A stretch of 64,000 bases of DNA from Scatomorpha sp964367935 (GTDB lineage: Bacteria > Bacillota > Clostridia > Oscillospirales > Oscillospiraceae): assembly GCA_964367935.1 (NCBI GenBank), contig CAYIYZ010000002.1:1-64000 (forward strand), read 5' to 3'. Both the position numbers and the translations under genes were made by a program. Numbering within the stretch: position 1 is the first letter of the stretch; the number at the start of each line of letters is the position of its first letter. Positions 45,851-54,197 of the stretch are shown here, one piece after another. The notes under the pieces are model-generated. The model was not told where the DNA came from. It did not search any database and saw nothing but the letters and a program-made list of their open reading frames with translations.

Positions 45851-45933
45851 CAAACAAAAAGCACCCCACAGATGTGGAGTGCGAATTGGGTGCAGCGACT
45901 CGCTGCTGGAGGGTGTGGTCAAAATAGATGCAG
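45851..45933. repeat. Dispersed structured intergenic element, copy 3
   Basis: CAAACAAAAA, hairpin 1 (45861-45882), GAATTGGGT, hairpin 2 as GCAGCG-ACT-CGCTGC (45892-45906), then TGGAGGGTGTGGTCAAAATAG ending in GATGCAG. Relative to copies 2 and 4 two base pairs of hairpin 2 are changed on both sides (G-C for C-G, A-T for G-C), which keeps the stem. Confidence 0.8.
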
Positions 45934-45984
45934 TGGGGGAGTGGACTGTGACTCGAACGGGTGCCACACTTTTCTCGAAACAAA

Positions 45985-46019
45985 AAGGAAACGCTCACGT
46001 TATGCATAAGCGTTTCCTT
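45985..46019 (-). terminator. Intrinsic terminator of the SDR/OYE operon
   Basis: AAGGAAACGCT with AGCGTTTCCTT, loop containing TATGCATA. On the minus strand it is followed by a T-run and lies about 30 bases after the MFS stop. Confidence 0.75.
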
Positions 46020-46051
46020 CAAATATAGTGAGCGAAAAAAATAAGTCAGCT

Positions 46052-47320
46052 CTATTCCCAGTGATCCTGTATTTTCTTTGTCATATTAGTAAAGATGAAT
46101 GACAAAATTAAGCCGATAACACCCATGGCCAAAATCAATATTATCATTGGGGTGTACGAGCCGAACAGATCATATACTATCGCCTGCGTAGGAGTTGACA
46201 CTATGCCCGTAGCGTACATAACTGTTACAACATAGCCGCCGAAAATACGAGTGAAGTCCTTTAATCCAAAGTTTTCACTGACTATCATGGGCATAATTAC
46301 CATAGCACCGCCGTTAATGGCACCGTTTATGAAAAGAGCACCCATAAGCGGAGCGATGGAAATAACACCTAACAGGAACAGTGCAGCACATGCTACCATA
46401 CAAGCAAAAATAACCTTCATCAAGTTTTTCGCACCTATTTTATCACACAATACGCCGAGAGCAACAGCACCTATAGCAAAACCCGCTTCGTAGGAGGCCA
46501 TAATTGTACCTATCTGTGCGGTCGTGTAGCCTAGTGATGCGGAATACGTCGGAGCTTGGAAGTAGAACACCATAAAGTAGCAGAGGAAAAACAGGCAAGC
46601 GAGATAAAGCCAGAGGGCAGGCATTCTTATAGCCTTCTTTGCGGGAATACCCCTTAAAACTACCTCTGCCGCATTTGTCTCCGCTACTTGAGCAGGAACT
46701 TCGCCGGCACCGTATGCCAGTCCGTTCTTAGGCTTCCAACGGACTAAAAGTACGATTGCTATCAAAATAATAGCCGTTGCGCTGGTACCTAAAAGCTTGA
46801 AAGTATTCTGCCAAGTCTGCGTGGTCAAGATGTTTGCGGCCACAGGTTGAACCATTAAGCCGAATACACCGCCGGCGCAAGTAACAAGACCCAAAGCCAG
46901 TCCACGACTTTTTTCAAACCAATTTGTAATCAAAATGGGGATTGCCTGTTGCCATGCCATAATCGAACCGATAGAGTAGCCTATGGTTACTGCGTATATC
47001 ATATATACATTGGTGGAAAAGCCGAACAATGTATAAGAAACGCCAAACAGAGCCATTCCCACAAAGAGCACCCATTTTGTGCTCACATTCGGCTTTGCCA
47101 TAAATTTTGCGATAGCAGTAGCGCTTATTGCCGCAAGAACTGATGAAATTGTGTTATAAAGTGCGATTTCCGTAATGCCTGTCCCGAAGGTCTCAGCCAT
47201 TGATAGGAACATAAGTGAAGGTGTGTTGTAGAATACAGCTCCGCCTACGCCCTTCACTATCGCACAGCCTATGAGGACTATCCAAGCAAAGTGAAATTTC
47301 TGTTTAGTTGTCTGTTCCAT
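46052..47320 (-). CDS. MFS transporter (422 aa), last gene of the SDR/OYE operon
   Basis: Twelve-helix major facilitator. I start at ATG 47320 (MEQTTKQKFHFAW), which has GGGGGA 6 bases upstream; the longer frame to 47368 has none. Blocks: FYNTPSLMFLSMAETFGTGI at TM1-2, WFEKSRGLALGLVTCAGGVF after TM4, LGVLCDKIGAKNLMKVIF after TM8. It is most like monocarboxylate/OFA carriers. It ends the six-gene operon and would supply the ring or enoate substrate to the dehydrogenases and reductases. Confidence 0.87.
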   Translation of the reverse strand: MEQTTKQKFHFAWIVLIGCAIVKGVGGAVFYNTPSLMFLSMAETFGTGITEIALYNTISSVLAAISATAIAKFMAKPNVSTKWVLFVGMALFGVSYTLFGFSTNVYMIYAVTIGYSIGSIMAWQQAIPILITNWFEKSRGLALGLVTCAGGVFGLMVQPVAANILTTQTWQNTFKLLGTSATAIILIAIVLLVRWKPKNGLAYGAGEVPAQVAETNAAEVVLRGIPAKKAIRMPALWLYLACLFFLCYFMVFYFQAPTYSASLGYTTAQIGTIMASYEAGFAIGAVALGVLCDKIGAKNLMKVIFACMVACAALFLLGVISIAPLMGALFINGAINGGAMVIMPMIVSENFGLKDFTRIFGGYVVTVMYATGIVSTPTQAIVYDLFGSYTPMIILILAMGVIGLILSFIFTNMTKKIQDHWE

Positions 47321-47440
47321 GTTGTTCCCCCTTCTAACGCACGACATAAAATTAACAAATTTAGCCAATGTATTGTTTCATGTCTTTTTTGTAGGGGGTG
47401 CTTACTGATTGCAATAAACACCCCTATAATGCCGGAAAAT

Positions 47441-48247
47441 TTATGTCTTCAAAAGGTCGACGACGTATCCGTCTTGGAAGTCAGGACCTTCACTCTCGTT
47501 GTACACTTCGGTTTCGGAAGCCGTTATTATTTCAACAACCTCTATCAAATCGCAAGGCGACTTATCAGAATGTCCGTACTTAATTGTACCTGTACCGACT
47601 CTCATCTTGTCGGGCTTTGATAAATGTCCCCAATCCTGAGCCACGATTTGACGGAAGTCATATCCACGGAACGAGGGGCTCGGGAATTCCTTAACCCACA
47701 TGCTGCAGCCCTGACCGCTGTCGGGGGCTTCCTGCGGATCAACTTCATTTTCCCATTGGAACTCCATAGTGACAAGCGGTACACCGTATTTTACAACCGA
47801 TACGTTTAGAGAATCTTTTTGATATGAGTAAGATATTTCAGCGCCCTGCTTAGGGATACCAAAGCGCTCTCTGCCCTGGGAAATGGCGATGTCAGCTCCC
47901 TCGCCGTCAAGGAACATATAGCCACTTGTTACGCCGACCTTGTCCTTATACTTGCAGGGAAGCCAGATGCCGACCTCTACATATGGGTGAGGATAGCCGT
48001 CCATGAAACGAGTGCAGTATGTCATATCCAGGAAGAATGCGCTTACGATAGGGTCTGCGTCGTAGTTCGGCTCCAAAGGCTCGGGCAGCCACTTTGCAAT
48101 GGACTCATGCGTAGACTTGAATATCAGTGTGCTGAGTCGAGATTTGGAGTTAGGTCCTTCAAAAGGACAATCCGTACCGGGAGCTCTGCCGTATGCGTTC
48201 ATCATTCCGGCAGGATTGTTGGGGGTTCCAAATTCAAATTTCTTCAT
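47441..48247 (-). CDS. Acetoacetate-decarboxylase-like protein (268 aa)
   Basis: ADC-fold enzyme, full length. Family features: PHPYVEVGIWLPC (E91) and GRERFGIPKQ. By comparison with the clostridial decarboxylase the Schiff-base Lys corresponds to K133. The neighbouring Lys that lowers its pKa is Gln134 here (PKQ instead of PKK). ADC-like proteins without that pair often do aldol, dehydration or other Schiff-base chemistry instead of decarboxylation, so the reaction is open. No bai operon has this family. It lies between the two flavin reductases and the MFS gene, with a ribosome site just upstream of the ATG, and is clearly cotranscribed. Confidence 0.82.
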   Translation of the reverse strand: MKKFEFGTPNNPAGMMNAYGRAPGTDCPFEGPNSKSRLSTLIFKSTHESIAKWLPEPLEPNYDADPIVSAFFLDMTYCTRFMDGYPHPYVEVGIWLPCKYKDKVGVTSGYMFLDGEGADIAISQGRERFGIPKQGAEISYSYQKDSLNVSVVKYGVPLVTMEFQWENEVDPQEAPDSGQGCSMWVKEFPSPSFRGYDFRQIVAQDWGHLSKPDKMRVGTGTIKYGHSDKSPCDLIEVVEIITASETEVYNESEGPDFQDGYVVDLLKT

Positions 48248-48280
48248 TTTTTTGCCTCCTAATATAATATTTATTTTTTG

Positions 48281-50248
48281 TTATACCCTGCGAGCTACAT
48301 CGTATCCTGCGGAAATAGATGTTTTGACATCTCCGACAGTTCGACTGTCGCCCGCTAAATATACTTCAATGTCTGCGCCGACTAAATCCTTTTCCATCGT
48401 GGGTGTCGGTCTTAAACCTATGGCTGTAACGACAGTGTCCGCCTTTATGTGTACCATCTCATCGCCGCACTGAACATTTACCCCGGCGTCGTCAACAGAG
48501 ACAAGGCGTGAATTTGTCATAATGTTCACCTTATAGTACTCCAAGAGGTCATTAAGAGCCCATTTATTCATAATGGGTACCACGGCGCCCGCACTTAAAA
48601 TATCATCCAAGGCTTCGACTAAAGTGACATTTTTACCCTCCATAGCGTACTCATATGCTATTTCACAGCCCGTCTGACCCGCTCCGACGACTACGACATT
48701 CTTGCCGGCAGGCCGCTTTTCCAATATAGCCTCTAAGAACCCTATGACATTATCCCTGTCACTGCCCTCGAATTTCAGTTCTATCGGCTTTGAACCCGTT
48801 GAAAGGATCACAACATCGGGATTAAGTGCTTTGACTTTTTCGGCAGTTAGTTCGGTATTTAACTTGACCTCTATACCGAGCTCTGCGATATTCCGTTTAT
48901 ACCACTCGATTAGTCTTGCTATGTCTCTTTTAAAGTCGTGACTACCTGCGGCTATTGCCAATCCGCCCAATTTATCGGCCTTTTCGTACAGTGAAACCTT
49001 GTGTCCTCGGCGAGTGGCACTCACAGCAGCTTCCATGCCCGACAAACCACCACCGACTACAATGATGTTCTTCTTCTCCAAAGCGAGCTGCAGAGCCTCG
49101 GTTTCTTCGTGACCCACTACAGGGTTTACCGCACAGGATACACTGCGGAGCTGACCGACGGAATTTATACAGTTGTTGCAACCTATGCAAGGCCTTACAT
49201 CCTCGAATTTATTACGCATAATTTTTTGAGGGAGGAATGGGTCGGCTATGGAGCCACGCCCTATCACAACAGCGTCGCCTGTGTCTTCCGACACCGCCTC
49301 TAAGCATAAATCGGGTTCGTCAAGTCTGCATCCGCCTACCAAAAGAGGGATTTTGATCTCTTTCTTTACTTCCTTGGCAAACTTTAAAGTGAAGCCTTTT
49401 TCAAGATACATGGGTGCAAAAACATAGTAGGCAGACTCATATGTACCGATGTCCACGTTCAGAGCGTCAAAGCCGAAAGATTCAAGAAGCTTACATATCT
49501 CCACAGCTTCTTCTATTGTTCTGCCTGCCTCATCTTCGCCGTATATAGAACCTTCATTAAGAGCTTTCATATAAGATCTAAGTCCCACACGTATTGTTAC
49601 AGGGAAATCCTGACCGCAGGCCGCCTTAATGCCCTCTACGAGCTCTTTTGTCACTCTGAGCCTGTTTTCCAAAGAGCCGCCGTACTCGTCCGTTCTTTGG
49701 TTCATTATGCAGAGAGCAAAAGAGTCTATCAAATAACCACAGTGCATAGCGTGCAGCTCCACACCGTCAAAGCCGGCCTCCTTGCACAGTACCGCTGTTT
49801 CGACGCATGACTTAATCTTCCTTTTGATTTCGTCAACTGTCAGAGCTTCCGTCTTCATCTCAGGTATCCAGAAATTGCCTATTTCCGATGGTGTTTTTAG
49901 TCCCAAACCTGACCTACCCGGGCCGAATGATATTTGGGAAAAGACCTTCGCTCCGTAACGGTGACATGCCTCTGTGAGCTTTAGACCTGTACGCCTATAG
50001 TATTCTGCGTTGATAAGCGGAATACTGTCGCCATCTGCGTCAACACCTGAATTGTCCATCTGCGCACCCGTGTAAATTATACCGAATCCACCCCTTGCAC
50101 GTTCGACGTGATATGTGATAGTTTCGTCGGTGAAGCCACCGCTTCTATCGCTGTGTTGATGCGTGCCCATCGGAGCTGTGCAAAAGCGGTTATTAATCAC
50201 CAAACTACCTATTTTGAATGGTTCACTGAGTTTTTTGTATTTGTACAT
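48281..50248 (-). CDS. BaiH/BaiCD-like NADH:flavin oxidoreductase (655 aa)
   Basis: Old-yellow-enzyme-type ene-reductase with FMN barrel, Fe-S and FAD/NAD domains. Motifs: HAMHCGYLIDSFAL and NQRTDEYGGSLENR in the barrel, CIGCNNC plus SVSCAVNP for the cluster, IIVVGGGLSGMEAAV for FAD, VVVVGAGQTGCEIAYEYAM for NAD(P)H. ATG 50248 (MYKYKKLSEP) aligns with the paralogue next door; GTG 50257 is an alternative, and neither has a strong ribosome site. The active-site Tyr is kept. About two thirds of residues read the same as in the 50272 gene, so the pair is a tandem duplication. Two such enzymes in one operon suggest reduction of two different C=C bonds, as BaiCD and BaiH do in bile-acid dehydroxylation. 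Confidence 0.9.
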   Translation of the reverse strand: MYKYKKLSEPFKIGSLVINNRFCTAPMGTHQHSDRSGGFTDETITYHVERARGGFGIIYTGAQMDNSGVDADGDSIPLINAEYYRRTGLKLTEACHRYGAKVFSQISFGPGRSGLGLKTPSEIGNFWIPEMKTEALTVDEIKRKIKSCVETAVLCKEAGFDGVELHAMHCGYLIDSFALCIMNQRTDEYGGSLENRLRVTKELVEGIKAACGQDFPVTIRVGLRSYMKALNEGSIYGEDEAGRTIEEAVEICKLLESFGFDALNVDIGTYESAYYVFAPMYLEKGFTLKFAKEVKKEIKIPLLVGGCRLDEPDLCLEAVSEDTGDAVVIGRGSIADPFLPQKIMRNKFEDVRPCIGCNNCINSVGQLRSVSCAVNPVVGHEETEALQLALEKKNIIVVGGGLSGMEAAVSATRRGHKVSLYEKADKLGGLAIAAGSHDFKRDIARLIEWYKRNIAELGIEVKLNTELTAEKVKALNPDVVILSTGSKPIELKFEGSDRDNVIGFLEAILEKRPAGKNVVVVGAGQTGCEIAYEYAMEGKNVTLVEALDDILSAGAVVPIMNKWALNDLLEYYKVNIMTNSRLVSVDDAGVNVQCGDEMVHIKADTVVTAIGLRPTPTMEKDLVGADIEVYLAGDSRTVGDVKTSISAGYDVARRV

Positions 50249-50271
50249 CTTACGCACCGCCGTTCTTAAAA

Positions 50272-52254
50272 CTATATAGTACGAGCAAGCTCATAGCCGT
50301 TTGAAACAGAAGACCTGATATCGGCTACTCTGAGGCTGTCACCTGCCATGAATACTTCGATCCCGGTATCGGCAAGCTCTCTCTCCATTGTGGGTGAGGG
50401 GCTTAGGCCTATTGCCATCACTACCGTGTCAGCATCTATGTGCATTATCGCGTCGCCGCGCTTTACATTTACGCCCGTGTCGTCAACGGAAACGAGCAGT
50501 GAGCTTGTCATAACATTTACATTGTAGTGCTCCATTATATCGCTCAGCGCCATTTTGTTCATCATAGGCACGACCGCACCGGAGCTTAGGATGTCATCTA
50601 ATGCCTCAATAAGAGTTACCTCTTTGCCCGCTGCGCCGTACTCGTAGGCGAGCTCACAGCCTGTCTGTCCTGCGCCGACTACAACTACTTTGTCGCCTAC
50701 GGGCTTTTTATCTACAATAGCCTCTATGAAGCCCAAAACATTTTCTCTGTCACTGCCTTCGAACTTTAGTTCTATAGGCCTTGAGCCTGTTGATAAAATA
50801 ATCACATCAGGTTTAAGCTCTTTGGCCTTTTCCGCAGTTAGTTCGGTATTTAAATATACCTCTATGCCGAGCTCCGCTATATTTTTCTTGTACCATTCGA
50901 CCAAACGTGCTATGTCTTTTTTGAAGTCGTGTTTGCCCGCTACTATTGCAAGCCCACCGAGCTCTGACGCTTTCTCGTAGATAGTTACCTTGTGACCTCG
51001 ACGAGTAGCGCTGACGGCAAACTCCATTCCAGCAAGACCGCCGCCCGCAACTACGATATTCTTCTTTGTTAAAGCAGGATACAGTGCCATTATGTCCTCA
51101 CGAGCTACTGTGGGGTTGACGGAGCAGCTGGTGTCAAAGCCGCTAAACAAGGTGTGGATACAGTTGTTACAGCCTATACACGGTCTGACTTCGTCCATTC
51201 TACCGTGAATCATCTTGCTTGCTATAGTCGGGTCCGCTATGGATGAACGACCAAGCACCACGGCGTCGCCGGTATCGTCGGCTATTGCCTGAAGTGCCAA
51301 ATGAGGCTCGTCAAGTCTGCTTCCACCGACCAATATCGGGATATTTACAGCAGCTTTTGCAGCTTTTGCAAACTTTAGAGTATAACCCTTGTCTATATAC
51401 ATGGGTGAGAATATGTAGTACATGGAGTCGTAAGTTCCGACGTCGACGTTCAGCGAGTCGTAACCGTAAGACTCGAGCAGCTTGCATATCTCTATACCTT
51501 CTTCCAAGGTTCTGCCCGCTTCGGCCTCGCCTGTGTATGAGGCTTTGTTCAGCCCCTTCATGAACGACTTCATCGCAAGACGCATACTAACGGGGAAATC
51601 CTGACCGCAAGCTTCTTTTATGCCCTCAACTAACTCCTTTGCCAGCCTCATCCTGTTTTCAAGTGAACCACCGTACTCGTCGGTTCTTTGATTTGTAATT
51701 TCCATCGCAAATGAGTCGAGAAGATAACTGCAGTGCATAGCGTGTAGCTCAACACCGTCGAAGCCCGAATTCTTACATAGTAGTGCAGTGTCTATAACTG
51801 CCTGACGCTTTATATGAATTTCCTCTTTGGTCAGTGCCTCTGTTTTTGTGCTCGGATCTCCGAAAACCTCAACCGAAGATGGGCCTTTAAGACCCGGTGC
51901 TGCTCTGCCGGAACCTAAGGTAACTTGCACGAACACCTTTGCACCGTAGCGGTGGCAGGTCTCGGTCAATCTGATAGCAGACTTTCTGAACGTAAAGGGG
52001 TGTGACAGCGCCGAAGGTATAATGTGGCCATCGAGTGCTTGCTTATCTACCACTTCGTCGGTTACTTGAGTTTCTACGAAAAGCAGACCGAAGCCACCTC
52101 TGGCTCGCTCCGTATAGTATCTGAGTGAAAACTCAGACAGAGCGCCGGTTGCTTCATGCGGAGCAACGTGCATGGGCGCCATGCAAAAGCGATTTTTTAT
52201 TGTTACTTTGCCGATATTATAGGGCTCATTGAGTTTTTTGTGTTTTTCCATCAT
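50272..52254 (-). CDS. BaiH/BaiCD-like NADH:flavin oxidoreductase (660 aa)
   Basis: Tandem paralogue of the preceding entry. ATG 52254 with GAGGAG 7 bases upstream. Barrel motif HAMHCSYLLDSFAMEITNQR followed by TDEYGGSLENR, cluster motif CIGCNNC with a fourth Cys at DTSCSVNP, FAD site IVVAGGGLAGMEFAV, NAD site VVVVGAGQTGCELAYEYGA. The active-site Tyr is present. The barrel entrance segments (APHEATGALSEFS, LDGHIIPSALSHPF) differ from the paralogue, consistent with a different substrate or a different double bond. It is cotranscribed with the two SDR genes upstream (89-base gap). Confidence 0.9.
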   Translation of the reverse strand: MMEKHKKLNEPYNIGKVTIKNRFCMAPMHVAPHEATGALSEFSLRYYTERARGGFGLLFVETQVTDEVVDKQALDGHIIPSALSHPFTFRKSAIRLTETCHRYGAKVFVQVTLGSGRAAPGLKGPSSVEVFGDPSTKTEALTKEEIHIKRQAVIDTALLCKNSGFDGVELHAMHCSYLLDSFAMEITNQRTDEYGGSLENRMRLAKELVEGIKEACGQDFPVSMRLAMKSFMKGLNKASYTGEAEAGRTLEEGIEICKLLESYGYDSLNVDVGTYDSMYYIFSPMYIDKGYTLKFAKAAKAAVNIPILVGGSRLDEPHLALQAIADDTGDAVVLGRSSIADPTIASKMIHGRMDEVRPCIGCNNCIHTLFSGFDTSCSVNPTVAREDIMALYPALTKKNIVVAGGGLAGMEFAVSATRRGHKVTIYEKASELGGLAIVAGKHDFKKDIARLVEWYKKNIAELGIEVYLNTELTAEKAKELKPDVIILSTGSRPIELKFEGSDRENVLGFIEAIVDKKPVGDKVVVVGAGQTGCELAYEYGAAGKEVTLIEALDDILSSGAVVPMMNKMALSDIMEHYNVNVMTSSLLVSVDDTGVNVKRGDAIMHIDADTVVMAIGLSPSPTMERELADTGIEVFMAGDSLRVADIRSSVSNGYELARTI

Positions 52255-52342
52255 TTCTCAGCTCCTCTAAGGAAATTATGCTCTCTACGCTAGCCTTAGG
52301 GCTAAACACATGCTTAGCCCTACAGCGCAATTAACGAGGTAG

Positions 52343-53101
52343 TTAGCTCATGGATATTCCGCCGTTTATGCTCAGGCAGAAGCCGGTCACAAACTTTGCA
52401 TTTATCAAGTACTCCATACCATCTGAAATTTCACTGGCACGACCCATTCTCTTTATGGGGATATTGCGCCCCAAGGTTTCTGCTGACAGCTCGATTATCT
52501 TCTCCTCGCTGAGACCGCTCTTTGTTGTAAGGTCCGACATGATTATGCCGGGCGCTATGCAGTTTACACGGCAGTTATATTGTGCGAGATCAGCTGCCAT
52601 GCTTCGTGCGAAGGCTATCTGACCCTGCTTAGCTGCGCCGTACTCCGTCTGCATCGGACTAGGGAACAGAGCGCCTGCAGACGAATTGATTATCACACAG
52701 CTCTCCTCCTGCTTAATAAGCAGCGGCATAAATACATGGCACATATTCATGGCTCCGAGGAGGTGTACATTTATAATACGAGTGTAAAGCTCGGGGGTTT
52801 TATCGAGAAAGTGTCCGTCCTCGGCTATGCCCGCATTGCTTACAAGTACGTCAACACGACCGTAACGCTCCATAACCGCATCGGCCATCCTTTGGCAATC
52901 TTCGTAGCTTGCCACGTCGCCCTGGATAGCGAAAGCGTCAACTCCGTAGGAATTTTTAATCTCGTTTACAACTTCCTCTGCCTTGTCTTTTGAGCCGACA
53001 TAGTTCACAACTACATCGTAGCCCATCTTTCCGAGGCGATTTGCCATATCGGCACCTATTCCTCTTGCTCCGCCTGTTACTATACCTACTTTACTACTCA
53101 C
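52343..53101 (-). CDS. Short-chain dehydrogenase/reductase (252 aa)
   Basis: Classical SDR: cofactor motif TGGARGIG (residues 9-16), NAG at about 90, catalytic Ser in INSSAG and Tyr/Lys in TEYGAAKQG, PG motif in CIAPG, full length. Start is GTG 53101 with GGAGG 8 bases upstream. It oxidises a hydroxyl or reduces a ketone with NAD(P)(H). VVNYVG after strand 2, with no acidic residue there, is compatible with NADP. It is the paralogue of the gene at 53135, and the two read as a duplicated pair with different substrate loops (ALFPSPMQTE against GVLPSPIESD). Confidence 0.9.
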   Translation of the reverse strand: MSSKVGIVTGGARGIGADMANRLGKMGYDVVVNYVGSKDKAEEVVNEIKNSYGVDAFAIQGDVASYEDCQRMADAVMERYGRVDVLVSNAGIAEDGHFLDKTPELYTRIINVHLLGAMNMCHVFMPLLIKQEESCVIINSSAGALFPSPMQTEYGAAKQGQIAFARSMAADLAQYNCRVNCIAPGIIMSDLTTKSGLSEEKIIELSAETLGRNIPIKRMGRASEISDGMEYLINAKFVTGFCLSINGGISMS

Positions 53102-53134
53102 TATGCTTTCCTCCTTTTGTTATTTTAAATGTGC

Positions 53135-53884
53135 TTAGTTGTTCATATACATTCCGCCGCTTACGGAGAGTGTAGTGCCCGTTACATACCTTGCGTTTAT
53201 CAAATATTCCATACCATCTGCGATGTCACACGGATCTCCTATGAATTTGAGGGGGACCGGATCTAATATGGTCGCCTCGACAGCGGGATCCTGCGCCATA
53301 GAGTTTCGGAGCATGTCGGTCATAATAGGGCCGGGGGCAATGCAGTTTATTCGGCATTTGCGCTGAGCTACTTCTCCTGCAAGTGAACGAGTGAAGTTTA
53401 CAAGTCCCGCTTTTGCCGCACCGTAATCCGATTCGATGGGAGAGGGCAGAACGCCACAGACCGACGTTATGTTTACGATACAGCTCTCCTCCTGTTTAAT
53501 AAGCAGAGGAAGAAATACATGGCACATATTCATGTGACCTACTAAGTTTATGGCTACTATACGAGGAAAATCTTCGGGCTTTTTGTCCATAAAATATGTT
53601 GTCAATGATTTGCCTGCGTTGTTTACAAGTACGTCGATGCGGCCGAAGCGCTCCATTGTTGCATCCGCCATTTTCTGGCAGTCTGCGTAATTCGAGATAT
53701 CACCTTGTACTGCGAAGGAATCAACGCCATAGGCATCCCTAATTTTTTTACTGACTTCAATCGCCTTGTCTGCCGAACCAACATAGTTTACAACTACATC
53801 GTAGCCCAACTTACCCAAACGGTCTGCCAAGCCGGCACCTATTCCTCTCGCTCCGCCTGTTACTAACGCTACCTTGTTGCCCAT
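53135..53884 (-). CDS. Short-chain dehydrogenase/reductase (249 aa), first gene of the operon
   Basis: Classical SDR with TGGARGIG, NNAG, Ser in NITSVCG, catalytic SDYGAAKAG, CIAPGPI; length normal. GGAGG precedes ATG 53884. It resembles FabG and bacterial hydroxysteroid dehydrogenases of about 250 residues. It opens the operon of SDR, SDR, reductase, reductase, ADC-like and MFS. The promoter region with several dyads lies at 53916-54013. It probably acts on the same scaffold as the second SDR but at another position or stereocentre; this is inferred from the paired architecture. Confidence 0.9.
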   Translation of the reverse strand: MGNKVALVTGGARGIGAGLADRLGKLGYDVVVNYVGSADKAIEVSKKIRDAYGVDSFAVQGDISNYADCQKMADATMERFGRIDVLVNNAGKSLTTYFMDKKPEDFPRIVAINLVGHMNMCHVFLPLLIKQEESCIVNITSVCGVLPSPIESDYGAAKAGLVNFTRSLAGEVAQRKCRINCIAPGPIMTDMLRNSMAQDPAVEATILDPVPLKFIGDPCDIADGMEYLINARYVTGTTLSVSGGMYMNN

Positions 53885-53915
53885 AATGCTTTCCTCCTGT
53901 TTTTGATTTATTTAC

Positions 53916-54013
53916 TAAGCATTGACAAAGAATGCTTAACATACTTACCATAGTAGATATGTTCCCATCTCTTAACGCATTGCGAATTTCATGCAATGTG
54001 TGAAATGTTCACA
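53916..54013 (-). promoter_or_regulatory. Promoter region of the SDR/OYE operon with three dyads
   Basis: Minus strand TTAAGA (53975-53970), 17 bases, TATGGT (53952-53947), a weak promoter. Three dyads: TAAGCATT-N7-AATGCTTA (53916-53938, downstream of the start site), CATTGC-N9-GCAATG (53978-53998, just upstream of -35), TGTGAA-N3-TTCACA (53999-54013). A weak core with a dyad touching the -35 fits an activator, for which the adjacent PucR-type protein is the obvious candidate. Confidence 0.5.
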
Positions 54014-54135
54014 AATATGCGCTTGTTAATCTGCGCACGTTAGATAATCTAAGCAGCTCTTTGTTATTTTTTTCTTTTTTCATTCGTAATTCTAACTTAG
54101 AACTTTATGTTCGGCAACATGACCAAGACACAATT

Positions 54136-54180
54136 TTTTTAGAGCCACTATGTGTTCTCAGCACATAGTGGCTCTAAAAA
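54136..54180 (-). terminator. Strong intrinsic terminator of the PucR-type gene
   Basis: Nineteen-pair stem with core AGAGCCACTATGTG (54141-54154) and its complement (54162-54175), flanked by A/T runs, loop TTCTCAG. It lies 18 bases after the gene's stop on the minus strand. Confidence 0.9.
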
Positions 54181-54197
54181 GTTTATTGGTTATTCTG

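Noticed and set aside
45940..45975. tRNA-like text (GACTCGAACGGG) near 45950
   Set aside because: It looks like a T-arm complement, but no cloverleaf with acceptor, D and anticodon stems can be folded around it. Related text recurs at other SLH flanks, so it belongs to the repeat family.
46052..53884. Call of a true bile-acid-inducible (bai) operon
   Set aside because: The reductases and SDRs fit, but there is no BaiE, BaiB, BaiF, BaiI or BaiG-like gene inside the operon and an ADC-fold gene is present. Similar chemistry is likely; identity is not supported.
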